Source: Methanobacteriota archaeon (GTDB lineage Archaea; Thermoplasmatota; Poseidoniia; Poseidoniales; Poseidoniaceae). Taken from it: a stretch of 21,554 nucleotides of DNA. Location: contig PBXE01000024.1 of the NCBI GenBank assembly GCA_002727485.1, positions 4,844-26,397 of the forward strand, read 5' to 3'. Both the position numbers and the translations under genes were made by a program. The notes under the pieces were generated by a model. That model was given only the letters and a program-made list of their open reading frames with translations. It ran no database searches and was not told the DNA's origin. The first letter of the stretch is position 1. Every line of letters begins with the position of its first letter. Below, piece after piece: positions 1-5,977 of the stretch.

Positions 1-41
1 CAATGAAGTTGCACAGAAAATCTCTAGAAGAAGAATAATAA

Positions 42-257
42 TTACTCAGCAGCAATGTGCAAAGTTCCTTCATTGTAGAATACTTGGATTCTATCAGGTA
101 CTTTTCTAGTTAGTGCTGCTACAGCTTCATAAATTTCATCTTTTTTGACTTTGAAAGCCTTTGCAGCATTTGATGTAGACCAAGGCATAGTATGGAAATC
201 TGATTGTCTAATCCATTCGAATAAGCGTGCTTCTAGTTCGCTTAACTCCTCCGCCAT
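42..257 (-). CDS. Small winged-helix-like protein, function unknown
   Basis: This 71-residue protein has no recognised name. After an N-terminal helix (about residues 3-17) the pattern looks like a helix-turn-helix (about residues 27-49, with AAKAFKVKKDEIYEAVAAL) followed by a short beta strand-turn-strand 'wing' (IQVFYNEGTLHIAAE). This resembles a minimal winged-helix DNA- or RNA-binding domain. It contains no cysteine and no membrane segment. It lies 46 bases downstream of gpsA on the same strand, so it may share that transcript, but a GC-rich inverted repeat (263-278) sits in the gap just before its start codon. The fold is inferred from residue pattern only. A regulator, possibly of its own transcript, is plausible but unproven. 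Confidence 0.7.
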   Translation of the reverse strand: MAEELSELEARLFEWIRQSDFHTMPWSTSNAAKAFKVKKDEIYEAVAALTRKVPDRIQVFYNEGTLHIAAE

Positions 258-262
258 GTAAC

Positions 263-278
263 GGGGATATAGTTCCCC
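263..278 (-). promoter_or_regulatory. Short inverted repeat before the small winged-helix gene
   Basis: GGGGA and TCCCC form a perfect 5-bp inverted repeat around a 6-base loop (TATAGT), 5 bases upstream of the ATG at 257. In the mRNA the G-rich arm is the only Shine-Dalgarno-like stretch before this start. It lies about 17 nt away, so folding the hairpin would either mask it or bring it closer. It could instead be an operator or a chance repeat. Confidence 0.35.
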
Positions 279-303
279 CTCAAAACAACACCGACTGTTA
301 AAA

Positions 304-1302
304 TTAATTTAGAGCCACAATTCTTCTACAACATTCTTCAGCATCTATTTCTCCATCTAGAAGTTTATTTATTGCTTTAGTGAATGGTACATCTATATTT
401 TCATCTTCGGCTCTTCGAATGAACATTCTTGCTGCTCTAACACCTTCAGCGACCATATGCATTTCCTCTAATGCCTGCTCCAAACTCAATCCAGTTCCAA
501 GTTTTTCACCCATGCTTCTATTTCTGCCATATGGAGAGGTTGCAGTAACATATAGGTCTCCAAGTCCAGCAGGGCCAAAAGCAACTTCTGCTTTAGCACC
601 TAATAGGGGCAATAAGATACAGCCTTCTTTGAAACCAGCCATGAAAATTGCTGCTTTCAGATTATCTCCCCCAAGATCACCATTAATTTTCAAACCATCT
701 ACTAATCCACATGTAAGTGCAACTACGTTTTTGAACGCACCCCACAATTCAGCACCAACAGGGTCTGATGCAGGATGAAGTATGAATGTCTGCGTTGTCA
801 AAGTTTCTGCTAATCTATTTGCAACTGATTCATCTTCACTAGCAACTAAAGCCGTAGTCATCACACCGCTAGCCGCTTCTGGAGCGATAGTTGGTCCGGT
901 TACAACCGCTAATGGATTATTCATATTAGCATCTTTCAATTTATTATGAATTGCTTCAGAAATCAGCCTTTTACCGGGTGCTAAACCTTTTGCTAAGTCA
1001 ATTAGGACGTGACCAGGTCTTAAGTAAGGTAAAATATCATCAACCACATCTAAAATAACCGATGAAGGAATGGCTAATACAACAATTTCAACTTCATCTA
1101 ATGCTTCATTTAGGTGCATTGTGACTTCTAAACCCTCAACTGAATGCTCTGGCAGATATTTCTTATTTATCTGATCCATTACTATTGATTCATATACTTC
1201 TTGTTCAATAGTCCAACCTTTGACTTTATGGCCCTCAAGAAGCCACATTCTAGCCACTGCAGTACCCCAATTTCCCAACCCTAAAATTGCTATATGTGCC
1301 AT
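304..1302 (-). CDS. gpsA: NAD(P)-dependent glycerol-3-phosphate dehydrogenase (bacterial type)
   Basis: GpsA interconverts dihydroxyacetone phosphate and sn-glycerol 3-phosphate in the cytoplasm, using NAD(P)H. The 332-residue length is normal for the family. The N-terminal Rossmann motif GLGNWG lies at residues 8-13, followed by the AKGL stretch with Lys106 and the VTGPTIAPEAASG segment (residues 134-146). The catalytic Lys191 is in AFKNVVAL. The C-terminal domain has GGDNLKAAI (211-219), GLGDLYVT (247-254) and GRNRSMG (259-265), all diagnostic of GpsA. Archaea normally make sn-glycerol 1-phosphate with the unrelated EgsA, so a GpsA here is notable. It could serve glycerol catabolism or bacterial-stereochemistry lipids. 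It lies downstream of the endonuclease IV-like gene on the same strand, with a 95-base (ATG-2549 gene end to GpsA ATG) gap that may hold its own promoter. The family call is very secure; the physiological direction is not. Confidence 0.96.
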   Translation of the reverse strand: MAHIAILGLGNWGTAVARMWLLEGHKVKGWTIEQEVYESIVMDQINKKYLPEHSVEGLEVTMHLNEALDEVEIVVLAIPSSVILDVVDDILPYLRPGHVLIDLAKGLAPGKRLISEAIHNKLKDANMNNPLAVVTGPTIAPEAASGVMTTALVASEDESVANRLAETLTTQTFILHPASDPVGAELWGAFKNVVALTCGLVDGLKINGDLGGDNLKAAIFMAGFKEGCILLPLLGAKAEVAFGPAGLGDLYVTATSPYGRNRSMGEKLGTGLSLEQALEEMHMVAEGVRAARMFIRRAEDENIDVPFTKAINKLLDGEIDAEECCRRIVALN

Positions 1303-1397
1303 ACGACCAAACTTACGCTAACCACTTTACTTATGTTAGTTGCCGATGATTAACGCTATAACTTACGGTTTTGAGATAAATTAGAATCCAGCGGTAA

Positions 1398-2549
1398 TCA
1401 AAATAAATCATCATCATCTTCTTCAAAGTCAAAGACGTCTTCATTCTCTTTCTTTTCTTCTTTTGCTGCCTTTTTGGTCGGCTTTGATTCTTTTTTTGCA
1501 GGTTTTGGTTCAGGCTTTGTATCTTCAACAACTTCAGGCTGTTGACTTTCAGCTTCAACCCTCATTTTTGCTTGTTCTTTTTCTTTAGATGCTATTTCTT
1601 CTGCAGAACGTCCAGTTTGGGCAGCTAATGCTCTGCGACGATCTTCTCTTGCGATTCTTTCAAGTTGTTTATGTCTTGATTTCTCAATATTTTGCAACAT
1701 ATACATAGCATCATGCTCTAGAAGAGGCGAATCGGAAATTAGTGTAATGTCTAACCATCCTCCATCTTCAACAATAAATTCAGCTAGTGGTTCAAAATTC
1801 AGGTCTGATTTTTTAATTTGAGTGTAATGCATTGCATTACCAGTTCTGTGTTCAACACCGGAGAAATGACAGTAGAATTCCTTGGTGCCGATAGTTTCCC
1901 TTACTTGATCGAATAACTCACCATAATCTTCAGAAGTACGCATTCTACCATGCCCTCTTGAATGAATATGTGCAATATTGAGTACAGGAATAGTACCATC
2001 AACATGGTTTACAACTTCTAAAACTTCTTCTAAACTACCCCATAGCTCTTGTCTGCCTGAGGTTTCAATGCCAATTTTTGACGGTGTTCCATCTTTTAAC
2101 CATGGAAACACAGGATATATATCTTCATCATCATTCCAAATTTCAGCAACTCTATCAACAATACCGGAGAAAATATTTGCTAATTGTTCATTTGCTTCTC
2201 TGCCCCTTCCCATCTCGCCATAATGCCCTGCATGTAATGTAATATGCCTCGCATTAATCGTTTTAGCAGCCTGTAAGGTAGATTCTATTTTGGTCAATGA
2301 ACGACCTCTTTCTACTTTATCACCCAATAATTCTGAATAATAAGGGCCATGAATATTCATTTCGAAATTAGTTTTGTTTGCTAAAACTCCTGCTTGCCAG
2401 TATTGTTCGAAGTGCTGAGGAGCAATCATACGTACAGTTTGAACTTCCATAGTCTCAAGACCCAACGAAATGATATCGTCCATTCCTTCGACAATGGTTC
2501 TACCTTTGCAAGACAAAGGAATACCGGCTGGACCTAACTTAACTGGCAT
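1398..2549 (-). CDS. Endonuclease IV-like TIM-barrel protein with charged C-terminal tail
   Basis: Residues 1 to about 280 match the xylose isomerase-like/AP endonuclease 2 TIM-barrel superfamily: HGPY at 68-71, LHAGHY at 105-110, GIETSGRQ, NIAHIHSRGHGRM, CHFSGV and a late ISDSPLLEHDA. Members related to endonuclease IV incise DNA at abasic sites with a trinuclear metal centre. Several expected ligands look changed (Asp to Asn before AHIH; Glu to Asp in ISDSP), so AP endonuclease activity is likely but not certain. The last roughly 100 residues are an arginine/lysine/glutamate-rich extension ending in an acidic FEEDDDDLF, absent from standard endonuclease IV (about 285 residues). The start at 2549 is preferred because GGAGGGG lies 5 nt upstream. 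An in-frame ATG at 2591 would add 14 residues. It is transcribed divergently from the flavin operon. Confidence 0.82.
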   Translation of the reverse strand: MPVKLGPAGIPLSCKGRTIVEGMDDIISLGLETMEVQTVRMIAPQHFEQYWQAGVLANKTNFEMNIHGPYYSELLGDKVERGRSLTKIESTLQAAKTINARHITLHAGHYGEMGRGREANEQLANIFSGIVDRVAEIWNDDEDIYPVFPWLKDGTPSKIGIETSGRQELWGSLEEVLEVVNHVDGTIPVLNIAHIHSRGHGRMRTSEDYGELFDQVRETIGTKEFYCHFSGVEHRTGNAMHYTQIKKSDLNFEPLAEFIVEDGGWLDITLISDSPLLEHDAMYMLQNIEKSRHKQLERIAREDRRRALAAQTGRSAEEIASKEKEQAKMRVEAESQQPEVVEDTKPEPKPAKKESKPTKKAAKEEKKENEDVFDFEEDDDDLF

Positions 2550-2554
2550 ACTTA

Positions 2555-2561
2555 CCCCTCC
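2555..2561 (-). promoter_or_regulatory. Shine-Dalgarno site that decides the endonuclease IV-like start
   Basis: Read on the minus strand this is GGAGGGG, 5 nt before the ATG at 2549. It is a strong match to the archaeal 16S anti-Shine-Dalgarno. It favours the inner ATG over the ATG at 2591. Confidence 0.6.
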
Positions 2562-2642
2562 GCGAATCCAAGCCAAGGGTCGTCCTATCATAACACCTTT
2601 CCGTCATATGCTCAAAAAAACAGTCTAATTTCATAATTTACA

Positions 2643-2656
2643 TTATATGAGTATAT
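2643..2656 (+). promoter_or_regulatory. TATA-like element for the flavin operon
   Basis: TTATATGAGTATAT lies in the 83-101 bases between the divergent endonuclease IV-like gene and ribB. An archaeal TATA box here would start transcription around 2672-2682, giving a very short leader before the GTG at 2675 or the ATG at 2693. I see no FMN riboswitch, and there is no room for one. Confidence 0.45.
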
Positions 2657-2692
2657 GCGACAGTTCATGAAGAAGTGGTGCAACCGCCAAGC

Positions 2693-3406
2693 ATGAGCGA
2701 TGACATTTCAAAAGCTATTGAGGCATTCTCTAAAGGACTTCCCGTGTGTCTCTTTGATTCTGAAAAGAGAGAGGGAGAGACCGATTTATTATTTTCAGCC
2801 CAATTCGTTCAACCCAGTACAATGCGACAGTTGAGGAAAGATTGTGGAGGGCTGCTCTTTTTAGCGATTGGAGATGAAGTTGGTGATTTATTCGAACTAC
2901 CTTTTTTACAAGATTTACACACAAATCCTGAACTAATCAAGGATTATTCTGTTCTAAATCATTTGGTTACTAATGACCTAAGATATGACGCTCGCTCGGC
3001 GTTCACTCTCTCGTTGAATCACAGAAATACATATACTGGAATTACCGACAAAGATAGAGCCTTGACAACTAGGAGGTTTGCTGAACTAACCAGTGAATTG
3101 ATAGGGTCCAATTCTTCAACAGTAGATGCTCAAAAGGCATTAGGTGCTGAATTTAGGACGCCGGGACATATTCCTGTTTGTAGAGAATCAAAGGGCGGAC
3201 TAAGCGTTCGTCAAGGGCACACTGAACTTGCGGTTGGTCTTGCTAGATTATCGAAGACAGTTCCTGTAGTCATAGGTGCAGAGATGTTACAGCCAAATGG
3301 AGATCATGCATTATCTGTTGATGATGCTAAAGTTTGGGCTGAAGAACGCGGCATACCATTCCTTCATGGTATTGATATCATCAACGCACTATCGAGCGGA
3401 GAATAA
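2693..3406 (+). CDS. ribB: 3,4-dihydroxy-2-butanone 4-phosphate synthase
   Basis: RibB converts ribulose 5-phosphate to 3,4-dihydroxy-2-butanone 4-phosphate plus formate, supplying the four-carbon unit of lumazine. The protein (238 residues from this start) keeps the family's acidic loop REGETD (residues 26-31), the central NHRNTYTGITDKDRA stretch, the metal/substrate motif EFRTPGH and RQGHTELAV. It matches the single-domain archaeal form, without a fused GTP cyclohydrolase II. The ATG at 2693 gives an N-terminus like characterised archaeal RibB; an upstream GTG at 2675 would add six residues. It opens a plus-strand run ribB-ribL-ribE-ribH, with a 50-base gap to ribL that carries a perfect direct repeat. 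Confidence 0.95.
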   Translation: MSDDISKAIEAFSKGLPVCLFDSEKREGETDLLFSAQFVQPSTMRQLRKDCGGLLFLAIGDEVGDLFELPFLQDLHTNPELIKDYSVLNHLVTNDLRYDARSAFTLSLNHRNTYTGITDKDRALTTRRFAELTSELIGSNSSTVDAQKALGAEFRTPGHIPVCRESKGGLSVRQGHTELAVGLARLSKTVPVVIGAEMLQPNGDHALSVDDAKVWAEERGIPFLHGIDIINALSSGE

Positions 3407-3410
3407 CTCC

Positions 3411-3438
3411 GACAATATCATGAGTTGGGACAATATCA
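3411..3438 (+). repeat. Perfect 10-bp direct repeat between ribB and ribL
   Basis: GACAATATCA occurs at 3411-3420 and again at 3429-3438, an 18-bp repeat interval, 18 bases before the ribL start. The spacing is close to two helical turns on one DNA face (roughly 1.7 turns), as for some tandem operators, but nothing known binds here. It could be a regulatory site, an internal promoter element, or chance. Confidence 0.5.
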
Positions 3439-3456
3439 GATAACTGAGGCGAGAAG

Positions 3457-3891
3457 ATGAAGCGTGTTATGGCTGTTGGAGTATTCGATTTACTTCATGC
3501 TGGTCATTTACATTATTTGGAGCAAGCAAAGTCACTCGGTGAGCATTTGACAGTTGTTATCGCTCACGATGATACAGTAAGAATTAGGAAGCATGAACCA
3601 GTAACAAATCACGACCTTAGAAGACGCATGGTTGAAGGATTAAAGCCAGTGGATGAAGCAATCATCGGTAATCCTCCTGAAGTTCCAATTTTCGACATTC
3701 TTCCAGTAGTCAATCCTGAGATTATTGCTTTGGGTTATGACCAAGAGCATGCTGAAGATTCGATAAGAAATAAACTCAAACAATTAGGTTTTGATGATAT
3801 AGAAGTTGTTAGAGTTGAGGGCCTATCAGAAGATTTAGATGGTACTAGAAAGATTATTGCTAGAATTTTAGACCTTTCTAGAAATAAGTGA
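3457..3891 (+). CDS. ribL: Archaeal FAD synthase (FMN adenylyltransferase)
   Basis: RibL transfers AMP from CTP/ATP-type nucleotides to FMN to make FAD, and is the archaeal replacement for bacterial RibF. The 144 residues form one cytidylyltransferase-like Rossmann domain: GVFDLLHAGH (8-17) with the HxGH motif at 14-17, RRRMVEGLKPVDEAIIG in the middle, and a late GTRKII replacing the usual ISSTxI. Position within a flavin operon supports FAD synthesis over other cytidylyltransferases. The methanogen RibL is air-sensitive and depends on C-terminal cysteines, whereas this protein has no cysteine at all. The start ATG follows a purine-rich GAGGCGAGAAG. The CTP-dependent riboflavin kinase (RibK) that would supply FMN is not in the window. 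Confidence 0.9.
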   Translation: MKRVMAVGVFDLLHAGHLHYLEQAKSLGEHLTVVIAHDDTVRIRKHEPVTNHDLRRRMVEGLKPVDEAIIGNPPEVPIFDILPVVNPEIIALGYDQEHAEDSIRNKLKQLGFDDIEVVRVEGLSEDLDGTRKIIARILDLSRNK

Positions 3892-3900
3892 GTTGATTAT

Positions 3901-4503
3901 ATGTTTACAGGTATAGTTCAAGGCACTGCTAAAGTAGTTGAAATCGATAATAAAGAATCAATAAATACTATTTTTATCGATTTACCTAATGTTCAATTTC
4001 TTGAAATTGGGGCTAGTGTTTCTATTGATGGGGTATGCCTTACGGTAACTGAAATTAATAATTCAATCGTGTCATTTGATGTAATTCAAGAAACACTTAG
4101 TAGAACCACTTTAGGTGATTTAGAGGTTGATAGTATAGTAAATTATGAACGCTCATTGAAATTCGGTGATGAGATTGGTGGTCATTTACTGTCTGGACAC
4201 ATCATTGCAACAGGCCTAGTGGGCGATAAAGTGGAATCGGGAGATGGATTGGATTTATCGATACTAGTTCCTTCTTCTATAGAAAAATACATCATTGAAA
4301 AAGGATACGTTGCCATTGATGGAATTTCTCTTACAATTGGAGATGTTACCAATTCAAGATTTAATTTGCACATAATTCCTGAAACCATTCGACAAACAAC
4401 TATCAATTCTAAACAGGTTGGTGATGCAGTCAATATTGAGATCGACTCAACTACTCAAACTATAGTTTCTACTGTAGAAAGAATCATGGCAAAAAGTAAG
4501 TGA
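3901..4503 (+). CDS. ribE: Riboflavin synthase, bacterial/eukaryotic alpha-chain type
   Basis: This enzyme dismutates two molecules of 6,7-dimethyl-8-ribityllumazine into riboflavin and the pyrimidine precursor. The 200-residue length and duplicated lumazine-binding barrel are typical: domain 1 opens with MFTGIVQG and has SIDGVCLTVTEI, and domain 2 opens near residue 93 with GDEIGGHLLSGHI and has AIDGISLTIGDV. Many archaea instead use RibC, a lumazine synthase-like riboflavin synthase with no similarity to this. The gene is 9 bases downstream of ribL and 9 bases upstream of ribH, so co-transcription is near certain. Codon use looks like that of its neighbours, so any transfer from bacteria would be old. 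Confidence 0.96.
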   Translation: MFTGIVQGTAKVVEIDNKESINTIFIDLPNVQFLEIGASVSIDGVCLTVTEINNSIVSFDVIQETLSRTTLGDLEVDSIVNYERSLKFGDEIGGHLLSGHIIATGLVGDKVESGDGLDLSILVPSSIEKYIIEKGYVAIDGISLTIGDVTNSRFNLHIIPETIRQTTINSKQVGDAVNIEIDSTTQTIVSTVERIMAKSK

Positions 4504-4512
4504 TGTGGAAAA

Positions 4513-4911
4513 ATGAATAAAAAAATAGCAGTTATATGTGGTTCTTTTCATCAAGAGGAAGTTGAAAGAATGTTAACTTGGGCTAAACAAGAAGCCGAAA
4601 AAAACTCTTTACATTTACTTGAGCCAATTTGGGTTCCTGGCGCTATGGAGGTTCCACTAGCGTTGGAAAGGAATTGTAAATTAGGTGGCGTTGATGGTGC
4701 GATTTGTTTGGGTATAATCGAGAAAGGACAGACACAACACGGTTTGGCAATGGGTCAAGCAGTAATTAAGAGCATAATAGAAATCCAAATTAGGTATGAC
4801 AAGCCGATAGGCCTAGGCATTATTGGCCCTGGCGCTGAACCAGAACATATTGAACCAAGGTTAGAACCGCATGCAAGAGCGGCAGTTTCGGCAGTTGCAA
4901 AAATGCTTTAA
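4513..4911 (+). CDS. ribH: 6,7-dimethyl-8-ribityllumazine synthase
   Basis: RibH condenses 3,4-dihydroxy-2-butanone 4-phosphate (from RibB) with 5-amino-6-ribitylaminouracil to give lumazine, the substrate of RibE. The protein is 132 residues, within the family range. It has the substrate loop VPGAMEVPLAL (41-51), the GIIEKGQTQHG segment with the likely catalytic His76, and the archaeal-style LGIIGPG followed by EPRLEPHARAAV near the C-terminus. It is divergent from bacterial RibH but clearly closer to archaeal lumazine synthase than to RibC. It closes the operon, and a T-run lies 28 bases after the stop. Confidence 0.92.
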   Translation: MNKKIAVICGSFHQEEVERMLTWAKQEAEKNSLHLLEPIWVPGAMEVPLALERNCKLGGVDGAICLGIIEKGQTQHGLAMGQAVIKSIIEIQIRYDKPIGLGIIGPGAEPEHIEPRLEPHARAAVSAVAKML

Positions 4912-4938
4912 TTTCAATAAAAAAAACCATTTTGGATA

Positions 4939-4944
4939 TTTTTT
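4939..4944 (+). terminator. T-run terminator candidate after the flavin operon
   Basis: Six consecutive T residues on the coding strand, in an AT-rich gap between ribH and trxB. Archaeal RNA polymerase stops at such oligo-T tracts without a required hairpin. Confidence 0.45.
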
Positions 4945-4996
4945 CATGTAAATGTTCAAGAGTCGACTATCTCCTGTTTAGTCTGTGGGCGATGAA

Positions 4997-5926
4997 ATGT
5001 CTGATGTACGTAATGTGATAATAATTGGTTCAGGACCCGCTGGATATACGGCTGGGCTTTATGCTGCAAGGGCTATGCTAGACCCTCTGATGTTTGCTGG
5101 GTATATGTCTGGTGGACAGTTAATGTTGACTTCTGACATTGAGAATTTCCCTGGCTACCCAGAAGGAATAGGTGGGCCAGAAATGATGATGCAATTAAGA
5201 GAACAAGCAGAACGATTTGGTCTAGAAGTCCAAGATCGAAATGTCGAATCAGTTGATTTATCATCAAAGCCATACAAAGTAAAATTAGAAGGAGAAGAAT
5301 TCCTTACCCATTCAATCATAGTTTCCACTGGTGCAGAGTCAATTTGGCTTAATGCAGAAGGTGAGGCAGAACAGAAAGGAAGAGGGATTTCTACCTGCGC
5401 TACTTGTGATGGGGCTTTTTTCAGGGATGAAGAAGTACTTGTTATTGGAGGTGGAGATTCAGCTTGTGAGGAGGCAACTTTCCTAACTAGATTTGCTTCT
5501 AAAGTTACCATGATTCATCGAAGAGACGTATTCAAAGCTTCAACAATCATGTATGAGAGGGCTGCAAATAATGAGAAGATTGAGATTAAGACGTTCCGTC
5601 AAATTAAGAAATGGCTTTCAGATGAAAATGGTTTAACTGGGGCAGTTATTGAAGATCCAAGAGATGGTTCAACTGAAGAAATCAATGCAACAGGGGCTTT
5701 CATTGCAATCGGCCATACTCCTATCACTTCATTCCTAGAAGGGCAAGTCGAGACAGATGAAAATGGATATATTATTCATAAGAAACACACAATGACATCT
5801 GTAGATGGAGTTTTTGCCGCTGGCGATGTTGTAGATACTAGGTATAAACAAGCAATAACTGCTGCAGGAATGGGGTGCCAAGCAGCAATTGATGCTGAAA
5901 AGTGGCTTGAGGAAAATGTCCATTGA
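4997..5926 (+). CDS. trxB: Thioredoxin reductase (NADPH, FAD-dependent)
   Basis: TrxB passes electrons from NADPH through FAD and a redox disulfide to thioredoxin. The 309 residues are full length: FAD-binding GSGPAGYTAGLYAARA (11-26), the active-site pair Cys134-x-x-Cys137 in CATCDGAFF, the NADPH-binding GGGDSACEEA with the following HRRD, and the second FAD motif GVFAAGDVVDTRYKQA near the C-terminus. HRR after the nucleotide fold is the usual mark of NADPH rather than NADH use. An in-frame GTG at 4985 would add four residues; the ATG gives a normal N-terminus. It is likely a separate unit from the flavin operon, since T-runs lie on both sides, though its FAD comes from that pathway. No thioredoxin gene is visible nearby. 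Confidence 0.96.
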   Translation: MSDVRNVIIIGSGPAGYTAGLYAARAMLDPLMFAGYMSGGQLMLTSDIENFPGYPEGIGGPEMMMQLREQAERFGLEVQDRNVESVDLSSKPYKVKLEGEEFLTHSIIVSTGAESIWLNAEGEAEQKGRGISTCATCDGAFFRDEEVLVIGGGDSACEEATFLTRFASKVTMIHRRDVFKASTIMYERAANNEKIEIKTFRQIKKWLSDENGLTGAVIEDPRDGSTEEINATGAFIAIGHTPITSFLEGQVETDENGYIIHKKHTMTSVDGVFAAGDVVDTRYKQAITAAGMGCQAAIDAEKWLEENVH

Positions 5927-5930
5927 AGCA

Positions 5931-5937
5931 TTTTTTT
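5931..5937 (+). terminator. T-run terminator candidate after trxB
   Basis: Seven T residues begin 5 bases after the trxB stop codon. This fits an archaeal oligo-T terminator and separates trxB from the MoeZ-like gene. Confidence 0.5.
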
Positions 5938-5977
5938 ATTCCGTCGCCTTGATGAAATAGTATTTGTTGGCCAGTCC

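Noticed and set aside
3..38. Possible 3' end of a plus-strand gene (reading ...SLEEE then stop)
   Set aside because: Only about 11 codons are visible, another plus frame is also open here, and there is no homology signal, so coding cannot be supported.
380..778. 132-codon plus-strand frame
   Set aside because: It lies wholly antisense to gpsA, whose motifs are complete.
1303..1397. Small RNA or tRNA between the endonuclease IV-like gene and gpsA
   Set aside because: The stretch is AT-rich without a cloverleaf or T-loop motif, and probably holds only the gpsA promoter.
1331..1558. Lysine-rich 75-codon frame on the minus strand
   Set aside because: It is a frame-shifted shadow of the low-complexity Lys/Glu tail of the endonuclease IV-like gene.
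2592..2692. FMN riboswitch before the flavin operon
   Set aside because: The divergent intergenic region is too short for an RFN element and shows none of its conserved helices; only TATA-like sequence is seen.
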